A stretch of 55,105 bases of DNA from an uncultured Tenacibaculum sp. (GTDB taxonomy: Bacteria; Bacteroidota; Bacteroidia; Flavobacteriales; Flavobacteriaceae). A model generated the notes under the pieces. That model was not told the DNA's origin, searched no databases, and saw only the letters and a program-made list of their open reading frames with translations. The stretch's first letter is position 1; the number at the start of each line of letters is the position of its first letter. The DNA lies in assembly GCF_947495995.1 (NCBI RefSeq), contig NZ_CANMAX010000014.1, positions 1 through 55,105 of the forward strand, given 5' to 3'. The translations under genes were made by a program, and so were the position numbers. Shown in pieces: positions 1 through 9,152 of this stretch.

Positions 1-346
1 TAAAAGAAACTACCAATTCTTGTATTACTTCTGTTTTTAATCCGCCTACATTAAAAGCCTCTATTTTTACATTGTATATCCCTTCTGCATAAGTATGATC
101 AACACTTTGACCAGCTTCGACATCAGCAAAATCAGTAGTACCATCTCCAAAGTAAATTTTAAAACTATTTGCACCATCAGCTGTTGGTGTAATCGTTACT
201 AATCCTGTATTATCTTGTGTAATAGCGTAGGTTGCAGCAACATTACTTGGAGCAACAATACTATCAGCAAAAGACAAGTCTCTATCTTCTTCTATACAGC
301 CTGTAAAAAATAACAAGCCTAATATGATATAATATATTTTCTTCAT
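1..346 (-). CDS. PKD-domain surface lipoprotein (3' part outside window)
   Basis: The reading frame begins at the ATG complementary to 344-346 and runs off the left edge, so only about 115 residues are visible. It starts MKKIYYIILGLLFFTGC, a signal peptide ending in a lipobox with Cys17, so the protein should be a lipoprotein. Residues from about 35 on look like a PKD (Ig-like) domain: a GDGTTDF segment followed by HTYAEGVYNVKI. It follows SusD by 11 bases on the same strand, the usual place for a SusE/SusF-like surface glycan-binding lipoprotein in a SusCD operon. A binding role is inferred from position. The missing C-terminus could carry a glycoside-hydrolase or carbohydrate-binding domain. 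Confidence 0.8.
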   Translation of the reverse strand, partial: MKKIYYIILGLLFFTGCIEEDRDLSFADSIVAPSNVAATYAITQDNTGLVTITPTADGANSFKIYFGDGTTDFADVEAGQSVDHTYAEGIYNVKIEAFNVGGLKTEVIQELVVSF

Positions 347-357
347 AATCTTACGTT

Positions 358-1833
358 TTATTGCTCTGAACATGTAGAACTTGAATATCCTTTATTTTGA
401 CACCAATTATTTCCTGCCAATTCAATTTCAATTCTTGGAATAGGGAATAATTCATTTTTATCTGTAGTAAATCCTGGGATTGTAGCTGTTTCACCCGTAC
501 GCACTTGATCAAAGAAACGATGACCTTCTCCTGCTAATTCTAATCTTCTTTCTTGTAAAATATTGGCAAGTGTTGCTGTAATTCTATTCGTAGTATTTCC
601 AAAAGCTCTGTCTCGTACCCGATCTAAATAAATTTGTGCACTACCTGCACTTCCTCCTTGTACATGAGCTTCTGCTGCCATCAATAAAACATCAGCAAAA
701 CGAATTGCTCTGTAATTATTACTGTGTGTTAAATGCGGATCTGGAGCATTTCCTTCAGCAAAAGGAATATATTTAAAATTAAAATATCCGTTATGATCAT
801 GACCAACTGTAAATGTTACATCTGGCCTAGTTGCAACAAAATCGTTAATATTAAAAAAGGTAGCCGCTTGTCTTGTATCTCCTGCTTGATATGCATTTAC
901 AATAGCCAAACTCGGAATATTAAAGCTAAAACCATCTGCATACGGAGCATAATTTCCACTTCTGAATCTTGGTCCCATAAAACCAACGGCGATATTACCT
1001 TCGACACATTGGAAACATCCGAAACCACCACCTTCTTGTCCGAAATACTGAATTTCAAAAACAGATTCTGAGTTGTTTTCATTCTGATTAGAAAAGATCA
1101 TTGCAAAATCTGTTACCAAACTGTACTGACCAGAATTAATAACTAAATCGAAAGTTTGAGCAGCATCTGAATATTTCTCTTGATATAGATATACTTTACC
1201 CAATAGAGCCAAAGCTGCCCCTCTCGTGGCTCTACCAGGTTGTGATTGTTGCCAAGGTAAAATATTGGCAACCTCAAATAAATCTCTTTCTAATTGTGTA
1301 TAAATTTCTTCTTTAGTTGATTTGTTTATAGATTGAGCTTCTTCTATACTTATTCTTTTATCTAAGTACATTGGCACTCCTCCAAAAAATTTCACTAATT
1401 CAAAATAGTAATACGATCTTAAAAACTTGGTTTCTGCAAGTACTTGATTTTTTCGATCGAAATCTGTTTTGTCTTTAAATTCAATAATATAATTTGCTCG
1501 ACTTATTCCGGCATACATCCATTGAAATATATTTCGTAAAGCTCCATTATCTGGATTATGCGTCATATCATCTATTTGTTGCCAATCTAAAACATCAGTA
1601 GGATTTTCTCCTCCACATAAACTATTGTCTGAAGCAATTTCTCCTAATATTTGATTCAAATACGTAGTAGATAATAAATCATAAACTCCTATTAATGCAT
1701 TTTCATAATCTTCAGCAGAATTAAAAAAGTTCTCTGTATTTTCTTGTCCTGGTGGTAAAACTTCTAAGTAATCATCACAACCAAATAGTGTAACAAATAC
1801 TACTACCATTATTAATTTTATAGTGTTCTTCAT
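358..1833 (-). CDS. SusD/RagB-family nutrient-binding outer-membrane lipoprotein
   Basis: 491 residues. A signal peptide with lipobox (VVVFVTLFGC, Cys19) is followed by DDYLEVLPPG, the typical start of mature SusD proteins. An N-terminal helical TPR-like half (RANYIIEFKD, AETKFLRSYYYFELVKFFGG, RGAALALLGKVYLYQEKYSDA) and a C-terminal ending NYRAIRFADVLLMAAEAHVQ...QERRLELAGEGHRFFDQVR match the SusD_RagB family architecture. SusD lids the SusC transporter and captures the oligosaccharide or peptide at the cell surface. It lies 12 bases downstream of susC in one operon. The substrate cannot be told from the sequence, and no glycoside hydrolase is visible alongside. Confidence 0.95.
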   Translation of the reverse strand: MKNTIKLIMVVVFVTLFGCDDYLEVLPPGQENTENFFNSAEDYENALIGVYDLLSTTYLNQILGEIASDNSLCGGENPTDVLDWQQIDDMTHNPDNGALRNIFQWMYAGISRANYIIEFKDKTDFDRKNQVLAETKFLRSYYYFELVKFFGGVPMYLDKRISIEEAQSINKSTKEEIYTQLERDLFEVANILPWQQSQPGRATRGAALALLGKVYLYQEKYSDAAQTFDLVINSGQYSLVTDFAMIFSNQNENNSESVFEIQYFGQEGGGFGCFQCVEGNIAVGFMGPRFRSGNYAPYADGFSFNIPSLAIVNAYQAGDTRQAATFFNINDFVATRPDVTFTVGHDHNGYFNFKYIPFAEGNAPDPHLTHSNNYRAIRFADVLLMAAEAHVQGGSAGSAQIYLDRVRDRAFGNTTNRITATLANILQERRLELAGEGHRFFDQVRTGETATIPGFTTDKNELFPIPRIEIELAGNNWCQNKGYSSSTCSEQ

Positions 1834-1845
1834 GGTTTTGCTGAT

Positions 1846-4800
1846 TTAAAATGAAACTTTAATTCCTGTAATAAACATTCTAGGCTGTGGATACTGACCT
1901 AAATCTACTCCTGCTCCAATTGCGCTTGCATTTGTGATATCAGGATCGTAACCTCTATACTTTGTGAAAGTGTATAAATTGTTTATTGAAAAATACAGTC
2001 GTAAAAAGTCGATTCCTTTAATTTGATCTGGACTAAGTGTGTAGCCAAATTGTACATTTTGGATTCTTAAAAATGAACCGTCTTCTACATAAAAAGATGA
2101 GAACAATTGATTATTTGCTGCATTTGTAGAAGCTCTCGGTATTTCGTTAGAAGTACCCGGACCTGTCCATCTTCCATTATATAATGATAACTTATTACTG
2201 TAGGTTAGAAAACGCTCGTAACTACGTACGATTTCGTTTCCTATAGAAGCATAAAAAGATGCTCCAAAATCGAAACCATAAAATTTAACATTGAAACCTC
2301 CACCCATAGTAAAATCTGGAATTGGATCTCCTAAAACCGTTAAATCATTTTCGCTACCAAATTCTATAAATCCATTTCCATCAACATCAACATATTTTAA
2401 ATCTCCTGGAGCTGCTCCTGGCTGATATTCATCTAAATTTCCATCTCCATCACGATCAACTGCTAATGCATCGATTTCTGCTTGTGTTTGAAAAACTCCA
2501 TCAGTTTGTAATCCGTAGAAAACACCAATTGGTAATCCGTTTTGCATTCTAGAAGGTCGCTGATTTAATCCGAATAAACCTCCTGGAATAAATCCTGCGT
2601 CATTATTAACATCAATTACCGTATTGTTGATTGTTGTGATGTTGTAATTTACATCTAGAGAAACATCATCTGTAAAATAATGTGTGTAGTTTAAAGATAA
2701 TTCGATTCCGTTATTTTCTACAATTCCTGCATTTACAAAAGGAGCTCCACTACCTGGTGCAGCTGTTCCTAATAACGCTGAAATTTCTGGTACAACTAAT
2801 AAATCTTCAGTACGTTTATTATAATAATCGAAAGTGAAATTCAAATTATTATCAAAAAAGCCTAAATCGAACCCGATGTTTGTTTGCGTAGTTGTTTCCC
2901 ATTGAAGATCTGGATTTGAAAGTACTCCAACAGCATTTCCGAAAGACAATACATCGCCAAATGGATATGTTGCATCGCCATTAATTCCTTGAAGTGTTCC
3001 TAACCATTGATAAGGATTAATTTTATCGTTACCTACTTGTCCCCAACTTCCTCTTAATTTTAAGTTAGAAACTCCAGTTTCTTCCATAAAATCTTCGTTG
3101 TGAATTACCCATCCTCCCGTAAAAGATGGTAAATAAGCAACTCTGTTATTTGGACCAAATCGTGTTGAAGCATCTCTACGTAATATTGCAGAAAACAGAT
3201 ACTTTTCGTTATAATCGTATTGTAAACGAGCAAATATTGACGTGTAACGATCTTCTATTGAGAATGAACTTGAATTTATTGTTTCTCGAATATCATTAGA
3301 ACCAACATCATCGTCATCAATAATAAATGATTGTGTGTTGAACAAAAATGCGTTTTCCCAAGAATCATTTCCTGTTAAGAATCCTGCTCCGAATAACCCG
3401 TTGCTTTGTTCTTTTGTAATGGATAAACCTAATGTGGTTTGAAAATTATGATATTCTCCTAAAGTGAAATCATAATTAAAAAAGTTTTCTGAAATGAATG
3501 AAAAGAAATTCTGATTATTTTCATTTACACGACTAAACACATCTCGATCTCCATCTCCGTTTCTGTCTAAATTAAAAGCTCCAGTAACAGGATCTAATTG
3601 AACCGTATTTACTACTTTATTTTCTCCATAATATTGCAATGGATTATAACCTCTTGAAAATACATTTGAATAATTAAAACTGTTTCTACTTATTAATTTA
3701 AAATTCTTAAACAAATCGTATTCTAACTCTATTTTACCCGTAAATCGATTCACTTTAGTTTCATTGTAAGTATTATCGATTACAGCAAACGGATTTACGA
3801 TTTCGTTTCCTTGTTCTGTACCGATATAAGAAAAACCACGTGACGGTCCGGAACCATCTGTACCGTCAAAAATCGGAGTTAACGGCGAAGCATTTGTAGC
3901 ATAATACAAAATTGAACCTCTACTTCCTTCAGGAATTGCTCTTCTTTTTGTATTAGTGTATAACAATAAGGTATTTAACTTTAATTTCTTAGTTAAATTC
4001 AATCCTAGATTACTTCTAATTGTAGCTCTTGAAAAATTTGATTTGCTTGGCGCAATAATTCCTTGTTGATCTAGAAAACTACCACTAATATTAAAGTTAT
4101 ATGTTTCTCCTCCTCCAGAAGCCCCGATATGATGTGTTGTCATTGTTGCTGTTTCAAACAACTCATCTTGCCAATCGGTAACTGTATTTATATTTTGAAG
4201 TTGAAAAGGAATTGTTCCTCCATCTGCCGCTACAGTTTCATTTACAAGCGCAGCATATTCTAATCCACCTAATAAATTCAGTTTTTTGGTAGTTTCTTGT
4301 AGAGTTAAAGTAGAATTATACGTGAATTTTGTTTCGGTATTATTCGTACCAGATTTTGTAGTGATTAGAATTACTCCATTCGCACCTCTTACTCCATATA
4401 TTGCTGTACTTGCATCTTTAATGATATCGATTTTTTCAATATCGTTCGGATCTATAATACTCAAATCTGGTCCTATTTGCACTCCGTCAACAAGTACTAA
4501 TGGTGAATTATCTCCATTAGTTGTAATTCCTCTAATTCGAATATTATACGAAGATCCTGGAGAACCAGAATTTGACGATACTTGAACTCCCGCAGTTCTT
4601 CCTTGTAAGGCTTGTTCTATTCGTTGCGGATTGTTCTTTTCTATTTCCTCAGGTTTAATTGTTCCATAAGCACCTGAAACCAACTCTTTTCGTTTAGAAC
4701 CATAACCAATAATTACTACTTCATTTAAAAAACTAGACTCGGTGTCTATTTCTAACTCAACATCTATAATAGAACTTGTTACCACTACTGTTTTTTTAAC

Positions 4801-5028
4801 ATAACCTGGATAACTAAATTCTAAAACCTTTCCGATAGCTGCCTTTATTATATAACTTCCATCGAATTCAGTTTCAGCAGTTACAGAAGATTGTTTGAGT
4901 AAAATAAATACTCCGGGTAAAGGTTCTCTTGTTATTTCATCTAATACTTTACCCTTTACTTCTATATCTTGGGCAAACGACATCAATGAAAGACACAACA
5001 AACTAAAAATTGTAAATAGTTTTTTCAT
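1846..5028 (-). CDS. SusC/RagA-family TonB-linked outer-membrane transporter
   Basis: 1060 residues. A signal peptide (MKKLFTIFSLLCLSLMSFAQ) is followed by a carboxypeptidase-regulatory-like domain (about 22-95: GKVLDEITREPLPGVFI...FDGSYII), then a plug domain (RIEQALQGRTAGVQV...IRIRGITT...VLVDGV...IEKIDIIKDASTAIYGVRGANGVILI) and a C-terminal 22-strand barrel with the usual SusC signatures (RDASTRFG, LKLRGSWGQVGND). The protein imports a ligand held by its partner SusD, powered by TonB. A Ca-binding-like loop DVDGNGFIEFGS occurs near the end of the barrel. It is the first gene of the operon; the 116-base spacer before it holds a small hairpin. Confidence 0.96.
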   Translation of the reverse strand: MKKLFTIFSLLCLSLMSFAQDIEVKGKVLDEITREPLPGVFILLKQSSVTAETEFDGSYIIKAAIGKVLEFSYPGYVKKTVVVTSSIIDVELEIDTESSFLNEVVIIGYGSKRKELVSGAYGTIKPEEIEKNNPQRIEQALQGRTAGVQVSSNSGSPGSSYNIRIRGITTNGDNSPLVLVDGVQIGPDLSIIDPNDIEKIDIIKDASTAIYGVRGANGVILITTKSGTNNTETKFTYNSTLTLQETTKKLNLLGGLEYAALVNETVAADGGTIPFQLQNINTVTDWQDELFETATMTTHHIGASGGGETYNFNISGSFLDQQGIIAPSKSNFSRATIRSNLGLNLTKKLKLNTLLLYTNTKRRAIPEGSRGSILYYATNASPLTPIFDGTDGSGPSRGFSYIGTEQGNEIVNPFAVIDNTYNETKVNRFTGKIELEYDLFKNFKLISRNSFNYSNVFSRGYNPLQYYGENKVVNTVQLDPVTGAFNLDRNGDGDRDVFSRVNENNQNFFSFISENFFNYDFTLGEYHNFQTTLGLSITKEQSNGLFGAGFLTGNDSWENAFLFNTQSFIIDDDDVGSNDIRETINSSSFSIEDRYTSIFARLQYDYNEKYLFSAILRRDASTRFGPNNRVAYLPSFTGGWVIHNEDFMEETGVSNLKLRGSWGQVGNDKINPYQWLGTLQGINGDATYPFGDVLSFGNAVGVLSNPDLQWETTTQTNIGFDLGFFDNNLNFTFDYYNKRTEDLLVVPEISALLGTAAPGSGAPFVNAGIVENNGIELSLNYTHYFTDDVSLDVNYNITTINNTVIDVNNDAGFIPGGLFGLNQRPSRMQNGLPIGVFYGLQTDGVFQTQAEIDALAVDRDGDGNLDEYQPGAAPGDLKYVDVDGNGFIEFGSENDLTVLGDPIPDFTMGGGFNVKFYGFDFGASFYASIGNEIVRSYERFLTYSNKLSLYNGRWTGPGTSNEIPRASTNAANNQLFSSFYVEDGSFLRIQNVQFGYTLSPDQIKGIDFLRLYFSINNLYTFTKYRGYDPDITNASAIGAGVDLGQYPQPRMFITGIKVSF

Positions 5029-5094
5029 ATGTAAGGTGTAATTGATTTAAAACTTGTTTGAGTTTTAGGGGAAATAGAGTGTATAGTCAGACAA

Positions 5095-5112
5095 CATCTA
5101 AGAAATTAGATG
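5095..5112. other. small hairpin between the TonB-like gene and susC
   Basis: CATCTAA at 5095-5101 pairs with TTAGATG at 5106-5112 around a 4-base loop. It lies 33 bases past the stop of the upstream gene on the minus strand. No good T-tract follows, so it is at best a weak terminator or part of the susC 5' leader. Confidence 0.3.
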
Positions 5113-5144
5113 CTATCTGCATATACTTTAAAATTGTTATTTAT

Positions 5145-6236
5145 TTAGTGTAACTTGAAATCAATCGGAAATGAATATGAAGTATTAACATTCTTTCCTT
5201 CTTTTTTCCCTGGTTTTAATCTTGGTAGTTTTTCAACAAATCTTGTAGCTGCAACTTCTAGAATTTTTGCATTCTCTGGTCCATTTGCAGTAATATTAAC
5301 CACATTACCTTTTTTATCTACTACAAAATTCACGATTACATTCCCTTCTAAGTTTTTCATTTTAGCTTCTTCAGGATATGCAAAATAACTTTGAATGTGT
5401 TTAATTAAACTTTCATTAAAACACGTGATTGAATCGTCTTTTGATTTTTTACAAGAATCGAATTGAGGAATTTCATCTAATGACGAAAAACTATAAATTG
5501 ATTCTTTAATTTTTCCATCTTTAGACTTTCTAATGTTAGTAGGTCTTTTTCCTGGAATTTTAAATGTTATCGGTAATCCGTATTTTACAGAAACCTTAGT
5601 ACCATTATGTTCTCCCGGCATAAACTTCGGAAGTTTTTTAATAATACGTTTTGCTTCTTTTCCTAATAAATCTCCTTTATAAGGTGAAACGATTTTTAAA
5701 TTTTCTACGCTCCCGTCTTTACCAATAGAGAAATGCGCATATACTCTACCCTGTATACCTCTTTCATAGGCACTAACTGGGTATTTTAAATTTTTCTTGA
5801 TATGAGTACGTAATTTTACTTTAAAACAACGCTCCTGACTATAAATAGGAACAGATTTACAACTCTCAAAAAGCGGAATTTGATCTACATAATCGAAAGG
5901 AAGTACACTCGGAACTTCTTCTTTATTAACATCTACTAAAGAATTAACTATGTTAACTTTCTTTTTTATAGAAGCTAATTTGTGTGAATACGTTTTGCTA
6001 GAAGATATACCTGTGGCTTTATCTCTCTTTCGAATTACTCTTCTTCTTGAAGTAACTTGAACGGTAACTTTTTGTGCTTTATTATCGGTATTTCTTTCGA
6101 TAGAGCACTTTGTAATACTGTTTAGATCTAAAACTGGATCGTCAACAGAATTTGTACATGTCTGTGAAGACTGGGGACTGACATTGACTATATACAATAG
6201 TAATAGAAGTGTCGAAAACTTTAGTTTTTTATTCAT
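5145..6236 (-). CDS. protein with two TonB C-terminal domains
   Basis: 363 residues with an N-terminal hydrophobic segment (KFSTLLLLLYIVNV) that could be a signal peptide or anchor. Two copies of the TonB C-terminal fold are visible. The first, about 150-230, has YPVSAYERGIQGRVYAHFSI...GSVENLKIVSP...GLPITFKI. The second, about 285-363, has YPEEAKMKNLEGNVIVNFVV...GNVVNITANGP...SFPIDFKL. Each domain is preceded by an IPxFxSCKS-type segment with a Cys pair (ESCKSVPIYSQERCFK; DSCKKSKDDSITCFN). Classical TonB has one such domain after a Pro-rich linker and works with ExbB/ExbD; none of these is here. It may energise the adjacent SusC or act as a periplasmic adaptor; both are inferences. Confidence 0.8.
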   Translation of the reverse strand: MNKKLKFSTLLLLLYIVNVSPQSSQTCTNSVDDPVLDLNSITKCSIERNTDNKAQKVTVQVTSRRRVIRKRDKATGISSSKTYSHKLASIKKKVNIVNSLVDVNKEEVPSVLPFDYVDQIPLFESCKSVPIYSQERCFKVKLRTHIKKNLKYPVSAYERGIQGRVYAHFSIGKDGSVENLKIVSPYKGDLLGKEAKRIIKKLPKFMPGEHNGTKVSVKYGLPITFKIPGKRPTNIRKSKDGKIKESIYSFSSLDEIPQFDSCKKSKDDSITCFNESLIKHIQSYFAYPEEAKMKNLEGNVIVNFVVDKKGNVVNITANGPENAKILEVAATRFVEKLPRLKPGKKEGKNVNTSYSFPIDFKLH

Positions 6237-6582
6237 GATACGGGGGGTTAAATGTTTAAATGAAACTAATTTTTTCTTTAAAATCTATAAGAAAATAATA
6301 AGAACTTATGTTAATTAAAATGAAGTAATAATCATTAACTCACATTTTAACAACTCTACTAATATACTAATTAACAATGTATTAAAAAAGATATATTTTA
6401 AAAAAATGACAAAAAAATAGCCAAAACACTATAAAATCGTGATTTTTTTAACGGTTGTAAAGTATATGAAGTCTTTTCTCTTTAAATTTAGAGAACATAT
6501 GGTTAACTACCTTAAACTTCACTATTTTATTTATTAAAGCTATGAACAATAAAACTGAAGAATCAACTAAAAACAATTAATT
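6237..6582. other. A/T-rich divergent intergenic region
   Basis: 346 bases between the minus-strand TonB-like gene and the plus-strand small peptide gene. No coding frame longer than about a dozen codons is seen (one, at 6542, encodes 12 residues and is out of frame with the peptide gene). Promoters for both directions must lie here, but no clear TAnnTTTG box with a -33 TTG was found. Confidence 0.6.
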
Positions 6583-6693
6583 ATGTTAGAACAATTTACT
6601 GATTTTGAATTAACAAATCCTCATTTTATTTATGGAGGATATGATACTGGTGGAAATGATGATATATCCGCTGAAGAATTTAATCAAGGTTAA
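6583..6693 (+). CDS. 36-residue peptide with double-glycine motif
   Basis: An ATG-to-TAA frame of 37 codons too short for most gene callers. The peptide begins MLEQFTDFELTNPHFIYGG and continues YDTGGNDDISAEEFNQG. It is acidic, has no hydrophobic signal peptide, and has a Gly-Gly after an ELTxxxFIYGG stretch, reminiscent of the GG-terminated leaders of small Bacteroidota natural-product or bacteriocin precursors. A 5-base-period A/T spacer with no Shine-Dalgarno precedes it. Immediately downstream (38 bases) is a thioredoxin-like lipoprotein pseudogene. No modifying enzyme or peptidase-ABC exporter lies in the window, so the role is unknown and the locus may be a remnant. Confidence 0.45.
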   Translation: MLEQFTDFELTNPHFIYGGYDTGGNDDISAEEFNQG

Positions 6694-6731
6694 ATAGATT
6701 TTTTCCATACAAGAAATTACACTTCTTCTAT

Positions 6732-7827
6732 ATCAAACAAATAATAAAATATCTTTTTATAACTAGTCTTCTTTTTATAATTAGTAGTTGTACTACAAAA
6801 GACAAAGATCAATATCATTTTAAAGCTAATATTGAAAATATTACAGAAAACGCTAACGTATTATTATTTAACTATGATATTATGAAAGTAGTAGATTCTA
6901 CTACAGTTAAAGATGGAATAATAGAATTCAAAGGAACTACTAAGTATCCTTTCGAAGCAGCAATACGTGTAGTGGAAGATACATTAACTGTTCTATTTTG
7001 GATGGAACATAATAAAGTAACACTCAATACTTCTAAAGAGATAGCTAAAAAACTAGGACTGAATTATAATCTAGAAGTTAGAGGAGGAAAAATTAATGAA
7101 GCTTTAAAACAGTACACTAACAAAATAAAACCATTTCATAAAAGATATACCGATTTATACAATAACAATAAAGATACTCTCAATAAAAAACAAAAGCTTA
7201 ATCAACTATTAAATAAACAGATCGATGCTTCTTATGATTTTTTCATTGACAACCCTAACAATTACTTTTCTCTAGACGAATTAATTAAATTAAAACATAA
7301 TTATTCTAAAGAATTATTAGAGAACTATTATAACAAATTATCAAAAGACTTACAACAATCTCCAAAAGGAAAACTTTTAAAAGATTATATTTTATCGTCT
7401 GGAGTGCAAATAGGTGATTTAGCTCCTAATCATTATTACAAAAGACTTACAAGGAAAAACAGTTAAACTTTCTGACTTTAAAGGAAAATATGTATTACTT
7501 AATTTTTGGGCTGCATGGTGTTCACCTTGTGTTAAAAAGATGCAACAATTTCCAGAGTTAGAAAAAAAGTATAAAGACAAAGACCTTGTTGTTTTTAATT
7601 TTTCTTTTGATGTTGGTCACGAAGAATGGAAATCTATGAGCGAACAATTACAGTTGAAATCTATTAATACATCTAACTTAAAAAATATGAGCAGAAGTAA
7701 AACTGCTTTTAATTATGGAGTGGAATCAATTCCTTCAGGCTTTATAATAAGTCCAGAAGGAAAAATTATAAAACATATAAACTTTGATGATAATCTATTT
7801 GAGGAAGTTAAAAAATTAATTAAGTAA
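6732..7827 (+). pseudogene. TlpA-like thioredoxin-fold lipoprotein, start lost and frameshifted
   Basis: Conceptually about 365 residues: lipoprotein signal (KQIIKYLFITSLLFIISSC), an N-terminal DUF4369-like beta domain, a helical linker, then a C-terminal TlpA/AhpC-type thioredoxin domain with FWAAWCSPC (CxxC intact) and a cis-Pro-like IPSGFIISPEG. Two lesions are visible. The codon where the signal peptide should start (6732) is ATC, and no in-frame ATG, GTG or TTG occurs between the upstream stop at 6681 and the ATG at 6882, inside the mature domain. Within 7423-7466 the frame shifts by one base: GDLAPN is in the first frame, KDLQGKTVKLSDFKGK in the next. Both halves retain good coding character, so the damage looks recent. 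A sequencing error could explain the shift but not easily the lost start. Confidence 0.8.
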
Positions 7828-7841
7828 TCTTTACAAGAAAA

Positions 7842-7866
7842 AAAGCCAAGTTTTAAACTTGGCTTT
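7842..7866. terminator. bidirectional terminator between tlpA-like pseudogene and ilvA
   Basis: AAAGCCAAG (7842-7850) pairs perfectly with CTTGGCTTT (7858-7866) around a 7-base loop, with an A-run on the left, so it can terminate the minus-strand ilv operon and, less strongly, the plus-strand gene. Confidence 0.85.
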
Positions 7867-7880
7867 AACTATTTAAATAA

Positions 7881-9149
7881 TTACACAAGAAACTCAAAAA
7901 GATTAGGCTTGTCGTTGAGATATTCTCCGTAGAAATTCAATCTTTTCATTCTTTCAATTAGAGGATGTAAATCTTTACTATCTACCAATTCAATACCTAC
8001 AACTGCTGGTCCGTTTTCTCGAGTTGTTTTTTTAGAATATTCAAAAAAAGTAATGTCATCGTTTTCTCCTAAAACATTCATTACAAATTCTTTTAGAGCT
8101 CCTGCTCTCTGTGGGAAACGTATGATGAAATAGTGTTTCAATCCGTTATGAAGCAACGCACGTTCTTTAATTTCAGCAGTTCTAGTAATATCATTATTAC
8201 TTCCGCTAATCACACAAACGATATTTTTTCCTGCTAACTCATCTTTAAATTGATGTAATGCACTTACCGTTAAGGCTCCTGCAGGCTCAACAACTATCGC
8301 TTCCTTATTATACATTTCTAATATAGTTTGACAAACTTGACCTTCAGGTACAGTTATCATTCCATCTAAATTTTCAGTACAAATTTGATGTGTTAATGTT
8401 CCTACTTGTTGTACAGCTGCACCATCAACAAACTTATCGATATCGTGTAACTTAATAGGCAAACCTTTGGTTAACGCTTCTTTCATTGAAGGCGCTCCAG
8501 CAGGTTCTACACCGATAATTTTTGTGTGAGGAGAAAGATATTTAAAAACTGAAGATAATCCAGAAGCTAAACCTCCCCCTCCTACTGGCACAAAAACGTA
8601 ATCGATAGCAGTATTGGACTGATTAATAATTTCCAATCCTACTGTACCTTGCCCTTCAATTACCTTTTCGTCATCAAAAGGATGAACGAAAGTGATATTA
8701 TTATGATCTGCAAAAGTTCTAGCACTTGTGTAAGAATCATCGAAAGTATCACCAACTAATTCAATTTTCACATATGAACCTCCAAACATTCGAACTTGCT
8801 CTACTTTTTGTTTTGGAGTTGGAGCTGGCATGAAAATAGTTCCTGATATTTCTTTTTTACGACAAGCTAAAGCTACTCCTTGTGCATGATTTCCTGCACT
8901 TGCGCAAACAATTCCTTTTTCAACTTCTTTAGCAGTTAAGGAATTAATCTTGTTATACGCTCCTCTAATTTTGTAAGAACGTACTTGCTGAAGATCTTCT
9001 CGTTTTAAAAATATATTTGCATTAAATGTATTAGAAAGATTATAATTTTCTTGCAACGGCGTTACCGCTGCCACACCTTTGAGTGTAACAGCAGCTTTTT
9101 GAATTGCCGATAATTCTGGAAAATATATCTTCTTTACTGTAGTTTTCAT
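7881..9149 (-). CDS. ilvA: threonine ammonia-lyase (threonine dehydratase)
   Basis: 422 residues. It converts threonine to 2-oxobutanoate and ammonia, the committed step into isoleucine, using pyridoxal phosphate. The PLP lysine lies in RSYKIRGAYNKI (Lys60). Other fold-type-II markers: ASAGNHAQGVA, the glycine loop VPVGGGGLASG and the terminal SGSNND. A C-terminal ACT-like regulatory segment (about 335-422, HYFIIRFPQRAGALKEFV...) is present in one copy, as in the ~420-residue B. subtilis-type enzyme, shorter than the ~510-residue E. coli form with two. It is the last gene of the ilv operon, 3 bases after ilvC, and closed by the terminator at 7842-7866. Confidence 0.96.
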   Translation of the reverse strand: MKTTVKKIYFPELSAIQKAAVTLKGVAAVTPLQENYNLSNTFNANIFLKREDLQQVRSYKIRGAYNKINSLTAKEVEKGIVCASAGNHAQGVALACRKKEISGTIFMPAPTPKQKVEQVRMFGGSYVKIELVGDTFDDSYTSARTFADHNNITFVHPFDDEKVIEGQGTVGLEIINQSNTAIDYVFVPVGGGGLASGLSSVFKYLSPHTKIIGVEPAGAPSMKEALTKGLPIKLHDIDKFVDGAAVQQVGTLTHQICTENLDGMITVPEGQVCQTILEMYNKEAIVVEPAGALTVSALHQFKDELAGKNIVCVISGSNNDITRTAEIKERALLHNGLKHYFIIRFPQRAGALKEFVMNVLGENDDITFFEYSKKTTRENGPAVVGIELVDSKDLHPLIERMKRLNFYGEYLNDKPNLFEFLV

Positions 9150-9152
9150 AGA

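Noticed and set aside
733..1082. Frames of 61-112 codons overlapping the susD gene
   Set aside because: They lie wholly within susD in other frames, have no homology pattern or context, and are explained by the low stop density opposite the real gene.
7423..7466. Programmed frameshifting in the TlpA-like gene
   Set aside because: There is no clear slippery heptamer with a downstream stimulatory structure, and the start codon is lost as well; decay is simpler.
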